Below, one piece after another: positions 5,341-11,408 of a stretch of DNA of 23,372 bases. Origin of the DNA: a virus. The notes below the pieces were generated by a model. The model had not been told where the DNA came from, did not search any database, and saw nothing but the letters and a program-made list of their open reading frames with translations. The stretch spans positions 1 to 23,372 of IMG/VR virus record IMGVR_UViG_3300034104_001272. One strand, given 5' to 3'. Made by a program: the position numbers and the translations under genes. The first letter of the stretch is position 1; every line of letters begins with the position of its first letter.

Positions 5341-5762
5341 CCAAAGACGAAGCATTGGACTTGGCGCTGGAGGCGTTGGCAACAGAGGAATATCGGCTGC
5401 GTCAAATAGGGCAAAGTCAGGTGTATCCCGGCATTGGTTTTGCCATCACCGCCATCAAGCAAGCCCGTTCAGCACCTGCGCAGGAGCCTGTGGCGTTTAA
5501 CGCAGGCGTTCCGTTGCTCTACCCAGAGATGAAAGACGGCGAGACCATTTCTGTTGAATACACCACCCAACCCGCAGCACCTGTGCAGGAGCCAGCAATC
5601 AAGCAAGGCTGGGATGTGGACACGCTGCTCGACAAACCCGCAGCACAGCGGCAATGGACGGGGCTGACGGATGAGGAGCGCAACAAGATACGGTTCGACT
5701 ATTTGGACTATGACGAACGTGCCCGAGCCATCGAAGCCAAACTTAAGGAGAAGAACACATGA
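5337..5762 (+). CDS. Phage hypothetical protein with internal Pro/Ala repeats
   Basis: A 141-residue protein. Residues 1-43 form an amphipathic helical start (DEALDLALEALATEEYRLRQ). A low-complexity middle follows with two related segments, SAPAQEPVAF and AAPVQEPAIK; the DNA repeat CAGCACCTGNGCAGGAGCC occurs at 5470-5488 and 5575-5593. The end (WTGLTDEERNKIRFDYLDYDERARAIEAKLKE, long helix) is charged. This modular style resembles variable accessory proteins of lambdoid and other phages (Ead/Ea22-like), where such repeats mark recombination points. That comparison is impressionistic. AGGAGAAGATGCA gives the ribosome site. Confidence 0.7.
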   Translation: MTKDEALDLALEALATEEYRLRQIGQSQVYPGIGFAITAIKQARSAPAQEPVAFNAGVPLLYPEMKDGETISVEYTTQPAAPVQEPAIKQGWDVDTLLDKPAAQRQWTGLTDEERNKIRFDYLDYDERARAIEAKLKEKNT

Positions 5763-5887
5763 ACCAATGCAAACACCGCTGGCTGCTGACACCCTCGCAG
5801 ACTGGCACCCGATACCATTACCAATGCGCCAAATGTGCCCAAGTGGCATGGGCCACGATTAAGAAGGAAAACAATGACCCATTGTGA
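5759..5887 (+). CDS. 42-residue zinc-knuckle microprotein (CxH...CxxC)
   Basis: The protein reads MNQCKHRWLLTPSQTGTRYH then YQCAKCAQVAW and a basic tail. C4-x-H6 and C23-xx-C26 are spaced as in a small zinc ribbon. AAGGAG (5745-5750) lies 8 nt before the ATG, and ATG overlaps the stop of the previous gene (ATGA). It overlaps the next gene by 14 nt. Such microproteins in phages may bind nucleic acid or host RNA polymerase, but no specific role is shown. Confidence 0.7.
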   Translation: MNQCKHRWLLTPSQTGTRYHYQCAKCAQVAWATIKKENNDPL

Positions 5888-5984
5888 CGACTGCAAACGA
5901 CTCAGACTGCCAGAAGGCGGGGTGCAGATGTCCCCCACTCGCTGGATATGCGCTGAGTGTTGGCGAAAATTCTTTACCAGTTAG
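5874..5984 (+). CDS. 36-residue zinc-knuckle microprotein (CxxC...CxxC)
   Basis: MTHCDDCKRLRLPEGGVQMS is followed by PTRWICAECWRKFFTS and TAG. C4-xx-C7 and C26-xx-C29 form a paired CxxC zinc-ribbon signature. GAAGGAA just upstream is the ribosome site, and the gene overlaps the preceding zinc protein by 14 nt in another frame. It is the last gene before the bidirectional terminator. The pairing of two different zinc ribbons in tandem suggests related or joint roles, which is inference. Confidence 0.7.
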   Translation: MTHCDDCKRLRLPEGGVQMSPTRWICAECWRKFFTS

Positions 5985-5992
5985 GTAAACAA

Positions 5993-6019
5993 AAAAAGGG
6001 GACCAGTGGTCCCCTTTTT
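5993..6019. terminator. Bidirectional intrinsic terminator
   Basis: A five-A run (5993-5997), GGGGACC (5998-6004), loop AGT, GGTCCCC (6008-6014) and a five-T run (6015-6019) form a strong symmetric hairpin with U-tracts in both directions. It ends the rightward early operon and the leftward primase gene, whose stop codon overlaps the last T. Confidence 0.92.
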
Positions 6020-8505
6020 CATTCGTCCATGTCCGGGGTGTACCCCTTGACCAGTTTTCGCTCTTTGGGCGACAGTGCATAGATCTCATCCCGCTGGCGC
6101 TGCTTAGCCCTCAGAATGGCCTTGCGCTGCTCCTCAAACGTGGTCAGGATGGCCGGATTGATGGCCCACTCTGCTATGTGCCTGTGCACCTTTGACCCGT
6201 CATCGGTTCGGATCACGTACCGGGCCTGCTCCAGATCGCTCATGGTGTCAATGACCAGTTGATCTTTGGCCCAGTCGCTCATACTGTCGGGCCACTGCCT
6301 ACGGGCTGAACGCTTGATCTCTGACAAGGTGATCTTGCCCTGTGTGGCGTGCTGGACAATGTGCTCAGTCAACCACTTGTCGAACTCCCTACCCATCCCC
6401 TCATCGAAGGCGTACCGATAAGCCGGAACAAGGTAGGTTTTGGCAAACTCGACAACCCTTTGAGCCACATCGCCCGAGACCTGAGTGCTAAACGGGGTCT
6501 CGATCACGTGCCAGATCAGCATGAGCCGCCCGACTGTCCCCTCCAGCTTACCGAAAGCTGTCATAAACACCGGGCCGCTGTGCAGCAACACCTCGTCCTG
6601 CATCTTCTCGTTGTACCAGTACTGGAATTCCCGGTAAATGGCGAACGCCTCAGGGGACAGCTTGTACACCTGCGCTGGCAGGCTGTACGCCAAGCGCATC
6701 ACGCTGTCCCACGCCGCTGTGTTGACCATGAAGTCAGGCAGGGGCTGGCCCACGCCCCAATTACGATCTCGCAGCATCACGGGGATAAACCGCTGGAGCA
6801 GGCCGTCTGCTGCCAGTGACCTGCTGTTCTCCCGGAACACCTGCGGCTGGACGTTGCCGTAAATGCCCACGGCGAAGTTTTCGGCAAGGATAGACCCAGC
6901 GCCCACCCGGTCCATCTTGTAGTAATCGGCCTCATAGGCCACGACCCACGCTGATCGGTCATCGCCGCTGGACCTGTCGGTCATCTTGCCAATCCAGCCA
7001 TTCATCTCGTCCAGCACACACAGCAGCCCACGGGGATTGTCCGCTGCGTCACGCACCAGCTTCTGGCTGGTCACATCAGCGGTGACGATCTTCAGTGGTG
7101 CTGGTCGCTGGGCCAGATCGGGCACTGATGGGGCCAGATCACCACCGAGCAGGGCGTCAGGGCTGGCTGACCATTCGAGAAAGGACTTTTTGGCGCTGTT
7201 GTATGCCGCCTCCTTGCCCTCCCACTCCAGTGCTGCCTTGCTGTACCTCGGGCCGTCCTCCATCTCCAAATAGCGCAGCGTGGTGAACATGGGCTTGGAC
7301 GCCGGGGACTTCTTGAGAGACGGCTTGCCAATCGTCATGACCCACAGCACTGGGGGCACTTGATACCGGGGCATCAACTCCAGCCGGGAGCGTGCGTCAA
7401 TGGCCCCGCAGACAGCGGCCAACCCAGCGAACAAAGGGACCAAAGGGTCGCTACCCATCTCGCTTCCTATTTGCAGCGCACGATCACGCAGCACTGTGGG
7501 AAAAAGGTCCATGTTCACATCGGGTGCGCTGATGCGAAACCCCTCAATCAACTGGTCAGGGGTGACTGTGGGAGCCTCCACGGCGCTGAACAACTCGGAC
7601 GCATCGGGCAGGGGTCTGCTCCAGCCGTGCTGCTTGGCAATGTGAAAGAGTGTCCCCAACTTGACAGCGGTGGCCTTGTCAGGCTTGAAGCTGATCCACT
7701 GGGTCAGGATCTCACGCTCGCCGGGGTACTTGGTCTGGGCCGTGGCGCTCCACTCGTTCCACAAGGCCAGAGCCTGCTCAAGCTGGTCGGTCTGGGTGCC
7801 TGCCCAGTGCAGGGCCATGCCGATGCCCACCCATTCGTCACGGGTGCAGTCAGCAGGGACCGCATCGAGGGCTTGCCTGATCTCCTCCCACGAGGCGTCT
7901 ATCGTGCCGTCCGTGGCGATGGTGCGCTCTTTGTCCTGCGCCAGCAGACCGCCCCACAAGTCCAGCAGACCTTGGGGGATCATGGGCAGACGGGTCCAGT
8001 GGCCGTGGCCTGCCCAGTGGTAGGGCTGAAGTGTCTCGGGGTGTATGGACGGCGGCAGAACGTCCTGCACCGTGACGCCGCTGACAGTGGCGCAGCGCAG
8101 CTCGTATGCCGTGATGCCCCCGTGCATGATCTTTTTACTCGGCAGCGCAGCGCCGAAGGGCATCGCGTACAGCAGCTTGCCGTGTCCGGGCTTGCCCGAG
8201 TTGATGACCACGGCATCGGACGCAGCGTAGAGGGCATCGAGGTCAATCCCGTGCTCTGCCAGTAGGCTGGTCGTCACGGTCCAGTTGTCAATGTCAAGGG
8301 CCATCGTGCCGCTGTACGCATGGGCTAAGCCGATGCCGTAACCCGGTGGCAAGTCGCCTTGGGCCTTCAGGGCGTTCTCTCGCAGGTTCCACCCCGGTGT
8401 GCGTGGCCCCTTGGTATTGGCTGGGATGGGCACAAGTGACCACCCGTGCCGGATGTACGCATCGACTGACGCTGGGTGAGATTGCACGGTTTGAGGGGCT
8501 GTCAT
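6019..8505 (-). CDS. Primase-helicase: PrimPol + PriCT-2 + DUF3987
   Basis: An 828-residue replication protein. Residues about 10-185 form an archaeo-eukaryotic primase (bifunctional primase/polymerase) domain: GWSLVPI, motif I LDID (D71, D73), motif II region SGKPGHGKLLY (103-113) and motif III AYELR (E135) before VLPPSIHP (149-156). Residues about 205-295 match a PriCT-2 domain. From about 330 onward lies a DUF3987 helicase-like ATPase with Walker B LLCVLDE (494-500); its P-loop is poor (TIGKPSLKKSPAS, 391-403). The frame extends to 8643, but the added residues run through the promoter and hairpin, so the ATG at 8505 is chosen; it overlaps the stop of a 15-codon leader ORF. It makes primers and probably unwinds DNA for the family B polymerase. 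It is transcribed alone against its neighbours. Confidence 0.9.
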   Translation of the reverse strand: MTAPQTVQSHPASVDAYIRHGWSLVPIPANTKGPRTPGWNLRENALKAQGDLPPGYGIGLAHAYSGTMALDIDNWTVTTSLLAEHGIDLDALYAASDAVVINSGKPGHGKLLYAMPFGAALPSKKIMHGGITAYELRCATVSGVTVQDVLPPSIHPETLQPYHWAGHGHWTRLPMIPQGLLDLWGGLLAQDKERTIATDGTIDASWEEIRQALDAVPADCTRDEWVGIGMALHWAGTQTDQLEQALALWNEWSATAQTKYPGEREILTQWISFKPDKATAVKLGTLFHIAKQHGWSRPLPDASELFSAVEAPTVTPDQLIEGFRISAPDVNMDLFPTVLRDRALQIGSEMGSDPLVPLFAGLAAVCGAIDARSRLELMPRYQVPPVLWVMTIGKPSLKKSPASKPMFTTLRYLEMEDGPRYSKAALEWEGKEAAYNSAKKSFLEWSASPDALLGGDLAPSVPDLAQRPAPLKIVTADVTSQKLVRDAADNPRGLLCVLDEMNGWIGKMTDRSSGDDRSAWVVAYEADYYKMDRVGAGSILAENFAVGIYGNVQPQVFRENSRSLAADGLLQRFIPVMLRDRNWGVGQPLPDFMVNTAAWDSVMRLAYSLPAQVYKLSPEAFAIYREFQYWYNEKMQDEVLLHSGPVFMTAFGKLEGTVGRLMLIWHVIETPFSTQVSGDVAQRVVEFAKTYLVPAYRYAFDEGMGREFDKWLTEHIVQHATQGKITLSEIKRSARRQWPDSMSDWAKDQLVIDTMSDLEQARYVIRTDDGSKVHRHIAEWAINPAILTTFEEQRKAILRAKQRQRDEIYALSPKERKLVKGYTPDMDE

Positions 8506-8549
8506 AGAATAGACCTGTCGGTAATAGCAGTTGTCGACACTTTGTTCAT
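8502..8549 (-). CDS. 15-residue leader peptide coupled to the primase-helicase
   Basis: On the minus strand, AAAGGAG lies 7 nt before an ATG at 8549 that opens MNKVSTTAITDRSIL and a TGA. The TGA overlaps the primase ATG at 8505 (ATGA). The strongest ribosome site in this leader therefore serves the leader ORF, while the primase start has only a weak ACAGG. This suggests the primase is made by reinitiation or coupling. It could also be a chance ORF, with ribosomes scanning to the second ATG. Confidence 0.5.
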   Translation of the reverse strand: MNKVSTTAITDRSIL

Positions 8550-8566
8550 GTAGTTTCTCCTTTAAG

Positions 8567-8599
8567 CCCCGTGGTCCACAAACCACGGGGTTTTTCTTT
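8567..8599 (+). terminator. Plus-strand terminator-like hairpin; 5' UTR hairpin of the primase on the minus strand
   Basis: CCCCGTGGT (8567-8575) pairs perfectly with ACCACGGGG (8582-8590) across a 6-nt loop, then TTTTTCTTT follows on the plus strand. Rightward it is a good intrinsic terminator, protecting the region from antisense readthrough. In the leftward primase transcript the same 9-bp stem lies 2-3 nt before the leader Shine-Dalgarno, with no U-tract. Confidence 0.8.
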
Positions 8600-8624
8600 G
8601 CCTGAAAATAATTTTTCAAAACTG

Positions 8625-8655
8625 TTGCACAATCGTAGCACAACTCTGCTACACT
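8625..8655 (+). promoter_or_regulatory. Candidate rightward promoter for the replication operon
   Basis: TTGCAC (8625-8630) and TACACT (8650-8655) are 19 bp apart, each a 4-of-6 match. The direct repeat GCACAA occurs at 8627-8632 and 8638-8643, 11 bp apart (one helical turn), covering the -35 and spacer. It lies about 25 bp before the ATG of the RHH gene, which may bind this repeat. Confidence 0.45.
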
Positions 8656-8662
8656 GCGTCAA
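8632..8662 (-). promoter_or_regulatory. Candidate leftward promoter for the primase gene
   Basis: On the minus strand TTGACG (8662-8657) and TACGAT (8637-8632) are 19 bp apart. The site almost completely overlaps the rightward candidate, so RNA polymerase could use only one at a time. The 19-bp spacing is long, which keeps confidence low. Confidence 0.35.
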
Positions 8663-8679
8663 CGGTTAAGGAAATTTTC

Positions 8680-8889
8680 ATGCGTACCAACCAACCCAAA
8701 TCAGCGTTCATGACTGTCCGAGTGACAGACAAGACGCGCACCCAGTTTCATGACAAAGCACAGAAGATCGGCACCCCGAGCGAAGTGCATCGTGAAATCG
8801 TCGAGGCGTTTGTAGAAGACCGCCTCACAATCCAACCCCCTGTAATCCGTAAACTGGAGAAACTTTATGTCACTCGAACTCAAAATTGA
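8680..8889 (+). CDS. Ribbon-helix-helix (Arc/CopG-like) regulator
   Basis: A 69-residue protein with the RHH pattern: beta strand FMTVRV (10-15), helix A about 17-30 (DKTRTQFHDKAQKI) and helix B about 33-47 after the turn GTPS. Such proteins dimerise and insert paired strands into DNA at short repeats spaced about a turn apart. It is first in the rightward replication operon, next to paired GCACAA repeats, so autoregulation is likely. AAGGAA lies 7-8 nt before the ATG. The C-terminal 20 residues are outside the RHH core and overlap the next gene. Confidence 0.72.
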   Translation: MRTNQPKSAFMTVRVTDKTRTQFHDKAQKIGTPSEVHREIVEAFVEDRLTIQPPVIRKLEKLYVTRTQN

Positions 8890-9301
8890 AGCCCTGACCG
8901 CTGCCGTGGTTGCCCTGACTGCCAAGCTGGAGTCCAGCAATGTAGCAGCACCCGCACCTGTTGCACCAGCACCAGCCCCTGTGGTACAAGCTGCCCCTGT
9001 GCTTAAAACTGCTGAAGAATCTGCACGCATCGGGTCACCCGTGGCCGCGAATGTCACGGCTCCTGCCATGCCAGCGCCTCCCACATTCGCAGCCCCTGTG
9101 GCCGCACCTGCTGCCACTGGCGCACCGTTCACTGACGGCAAGGGTCTGATCGACTATGTGATGGGCGCCTACAAAGCCCTCGGCCCACAAAAGGGTGCTC
9201 AGATCCAAGGCGTCCTGACTGGCATGGGTTACCAGAACATCAACGATGTGAAGCCCGAGCACTACGGTGCTTTGTTTGCTGGCGTTGAGGCACTCAAGTG
9301 A
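8867..9301 (+). CDS. Coiled-coil/Ala-Pro linker phage protein, unknown function
   Basis: A 144-residue protein in three parts: an N-terminal helix (1-24, LELKIEALTAAVVALTAKLE), an Ala/Pro-rich flexible linker (about 27-86), and a compact C-terminal part (about 88-144) with LIDYVMGAYKALGPQKGAQI and GMGYQNINDVKPEHYGALF. I have seen similar proteins directly upstream of DUF2800/DUF2815 genes, so a recombination or replication accessory role is a fair guess. It overlaps the RHH gene by 23 nt, with CTGGAG as ribosome site, and its stop overlaps the GTG of the next gene. Confidence 0.72.
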   Translation: MSLELKIEALTAAVVALTAKLESSNVAAPAPVAPAPAPVVQAAPVLKTAEESARIGSPVAANVTAPAMPAPPTFAAPVAAPAATGAPFTDGKGLIDYVMGAYKALGPQKGAQIQGVLTGMGYQNINDVKPEHYGALFAGVEALK

Positions 9302-10584
9302 GCACCCACGCCATGCTGTCCCCCTCGAAGCGCAGCCGCTGGGCCTTGTGCCCCGGCAGCATTCGAGAGGAGGCCAAGTACCCCGACGAAGGTAGCGGCC
9401 CCGCTGCTGCCGATGGCACACACTCGCACACGCTGCTTGAGCACTGCATCAAGAACGACTTGTCGGACCCAATGGATCAGGTGGGGGAAACCTTTACCGA
9501 TCATGAAGGTACGTTCAAGGTGGACGCTGACCGCGCCGCACGGGTCAAGACCGCCATCGAGTACATCCGTGAGCAGTCGCTTGGCGGTATGCTGACCGTG
9601 GTGTCTGAGGAGCGTGTGGACCCTAAGTTCCTGCTGGGTCGTGACGACTTGTCAGGCACTGTGGACTGCCAGATTCTTGGCCCTGACTGGCTTGAACTCA
9701 TCGACTACAAAGACGGCATGGGCGTGGTGACGGCCGAGGGCAATATGCAGCTTGAGCAGTACGCCTACGGGGTGCTGGCAGGTTGCAAGCTGCCCGTGAA
9801 CGCCGAGTACCCGATCAAGACGGTTCGCATGACCATCATCCAGCCCAAGCTGGCGCTGAAGGGCATGAAGCCGATCACATCTCACGATGTGTCGGTGCGC
9901 TCTTTGCTCGACAACATGGGTACAATCATCGCTCAAGCTGCTGCCACTGACAAACCAGATGCACCGCTTGTACCGGGTGAAAGTCAATGTAAATTCTGCC
10001 GTGCTAAGGGTTCATGCTCTGCGCTGGCAAGTAACGTAATGAAGGAGGTCGGGATCATGTTCCAGCCTGTTGTAACGCAAACCCTCGATGTCGCACAGCA
10101 AAGTGCCGACAAAGATCCATCCACGATGGACGATGCCCAGATCCGTCAGATCATGGAAGCTGCTCCCCTGATGCGCCAACTCCTCGAAGGTGTGGAGAAG
10201 GAAGCACTGCGCCGTCTGAAGGCTGGTCAGACCATTCCCGGCCTCAAGCTGGTCAACGGTAAGGGTTCACGCTCATGGTCGCTGACAGAGGATGAGATCG
10301 CCGAGAAGCTGGTCAAGATGGGTGTCCCCAAGAGCGCGGTTTATGAGACCAAACTCGTGTCTCCCGCCAAGGCTGAGAAGCTGACGTGGAAGAAGAAAGA
10401 CGGCACCCAGATGCAACTGTCTGATCGCCAACTTAAAACAATGGAGAGCGAGTATGTGACCAAATTGGCTGGCGCTCTCACCGTTGTCCCCGAGTCTGAT
10501 GGCCGTCCTGCGGTTGTCATGAACGCTGCACCGTTGTTCAGTGCAGTGGAAACCCCTGCCGAGCTTCCCGCTTGGCTCCTGTAA
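9298..10584 (+). CDS. DUF2800 family PD-(D/E)XK nuclease with Cas4-like Fe-S cluster
   Basis: A 428-residue protein matching the DUF2800 family (SPSKRSRWALCPGS start). The RecB/Cas4-like core is visible: GTHSH (40-45) with a motif I histidine, GTVDCQ (D123), LIDYKDG (D136, K138; the D/E-x-K pair) and QLEQYAY (Q151xxxY155, a QxxxY motif). Cysteines C18, C231, C234 and C240 (QCKFCRAKGSC) are placed as in Cas4/AddB Fe-S nucleases, one at the N-terminus and three after the core. It probably resects DNA ends for recombination with the DUF2815 protein. The GTG at 9298 overlaps the previous stop (GTGA); an ATG at 9313 is an alternative, but family N-termini favour the GTG. Confidence 0.88.
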   Translation: MSTHAMLSPSKRSRWALCPGSIREEAKYPDEGSGPAAADGTHSHTLLEHCIKNDLSDPMDQVGETFTDHEGTFKVDADRAARVKTAIEYIREQSLGGMLTVVSEERVDPKFLLGRDDLSGTVDCQILGPDWLELIDYKDGMGVVTAEGNMQLEQYAYGVLAGCKLPVNAEYPIKTVRMTIIQPKLALKGMKPITSHDVSVRSLLDNMGTIIAQAAATDKPDAPLVPGESQCKFCRAKGSCSALASNVMKEVGIMFQPVVTQTLDVAQQSADKDPSTMDDAQIRQIMEAAPLMRQLLEGVEKEALRRLKAGQTIPGLKLVNGKGSRSWSLTEDEIAEKLVKMGVPKSAVYETKLVSPAKAEKLTWKKKDGTQMQLSDRQLKTMESEYVTKLAGALTVVPESDGRPAVVMNAAPLFSAVETPAELPAWLL

Positions 10585-10603
10585 TCATTGAAAGGTAATT
10601 GTC

Positions 10604-11284
10604 ATGTCCGAAATCATTTTCTTGTCGAACGTCCGTCTGTCCTTCCCCCACCTCGCTGAACCCCAGCGGCAGATGAACGAGGCCACAGGCAAAGAGCGTA
10701 TCTCGTATAACTGCGAGTTCATCATGCCCCAAGACCACGCTGGCTTCCAGCAGTTCATGGCGCGTTACGGTGCCTTGGCACTGGAGAAGTGGAAAGAACA
10801 CGCGCAAGCTGTCATGTCCATGATCCAGAACGACCGCAAGACCCGCTGCTTTGGTCGGGGTGAGGAGAAGGTCAACAAAAAGACCTTCCAGCCGTATGAC
10901 GGCTACGCTGGCAATGTGTTCATTACCGCAGGGCGTGACTCGGCCCCGCAGATGATCCAAGCCGATGGTACACCAGTCGATCCAGCTAACACAATGGCCT
11001 ATCAGCAACTGGCCCGCAAGATGTATGGCGGTTGCCGTGTCAACGCTGCCATTAAGCCTTGGCCGCAGGACAACAAGCATGGCCGTGGCATCCGCTGCGA
11101 CCTGATCGCTGTCCAGTTCGCCGCCGATGACACGCCATTTGGTGAAGGTGCTGTGGACGCATCGAACTTGTTTGGCGCTGTGGCCGGTGCTCCCGCTGGC
11201 TTTGGCGCTGTGGCTCCTGCTGCTGCCATGCCCGCTGCACCCTTTGGCGCACCCACAGGTCTGCCATCGTTCTTTGGTCAGTAA
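10604..11284 (+). CDS. DUF2815 family single-stranded DNA-binding protein
   Basis: A 226-residue protein that starts SEIIFLSNVRLSFPHLAEPQ and contains the family hallmarks YNCEFIMPQ, GYAGNVFITA and GCRVNAAIKPW. The OB-fold part ends near residue 180. The rest is a low-complexity Ala/Gly/Pro tail ending LPSFFGQ. DUF2815 proteins are phage ssDNA-binding proteins related in fold to T7 gp2.5. Unlike many SSBs, this tail lacks an acidic tip. It probably coats ssDNA for the polymerase and recombination nuclease. The structured RNA candidate begins 8 nt after its stop, so the two may share a transcript. Confidence 0.88.
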   Translation: MSEIIFLSNVRLSFPHLAEPQRQMNEATGKERISYNCEFIMPQDHAGFQQFMARYGALALEKWKEHAQAVMSMIQNDRKTRCFGRGEEKVNKKTFQPYDGYAGNVFITAGRDSAPQMIQADGTPVDPANTMAYQQLARKMYGGCRVNAAIKPWPQDNKHGRGIRCDLIAVQFAADDTPFGEGAVDASNLFGAVAGAPAGFGAVAPAAAMPAAPFGAPTGLPSFFGQ

Positions 11285-11291
11285 TTGAATC

Positions 11292-11390
11292 GGGGCTGAA
11301 AGCGGATGCTGTGAGGGCCGGTTTGATTCCGGTGTTGTGGGTGTGAACCCGGTGGTTCGACTCCACCAACAGACGCAGCGAGTAGGCCCC
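11292..11390 (+). ncRNA. Candidate structured RNA with nested stems and T-arm-like hairpins
   Basis: This 99-nt stretch between DUF2815 and dam folds by eye into nested helices. P1 is GGGGC (11292-11296)/GCCCC (11386-11390), extended by a U-G pair. P2 is GCTG (11308-11311)/CAGC (11376-11379). P3 is CCGG-TTTGATT-CCGG (11318-11332). P4 is TGTT (11333-11336)/AACA (11368-11371), enclosing P5 GGGT-GTGA-ACCC (11339-11350, a GNRA loop) stacked on P6 GGTGG-TTCGACT-CCACC (11351-11367). P3 and P6 loops resemble tRNA T-loops. No cloverleaf with a 7-bp acceptor can be drawn, so it is not a normal tRNA. It could be a cis regulator of dam or polB, a processed small RNA or a tRNA mimic. Confidence 0.6.
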
Positions 11391-11408
11391 ACCTACCCGG
11401 TAACCGTA

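Noticed and set aside
7694-7704. ATCCACTGGGT, one mismatch from the operator palindrome
   Set aside because: Single site inside the primase gene; expected by chance in coding DNA. The same applies to ACCCAATGGAT at 9467-9477 in the DUF2800 gene.
7360-8265. 301-codon plus-strand frame opposite the primase
   Set aside because: Antisense shadow of a clearly conserved PrimPol region, without a ribosome site.
8506-8643. 46-residue N-terminal extension of the primase-helicase
   Set aside because: It would translate the hairpin and overlapping promoters; its start has no ribosome site, and PrimPol homology begins after the ATG at 8505.
11292-11390. Normal tRNA gene
   Set aside because: A T-arm-like hairpin is present, but no matching 7-bp acceptor stem, D-arm or anticodon arm at the right distances can be drawn. 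Reported instead as a structured RNA candidate.
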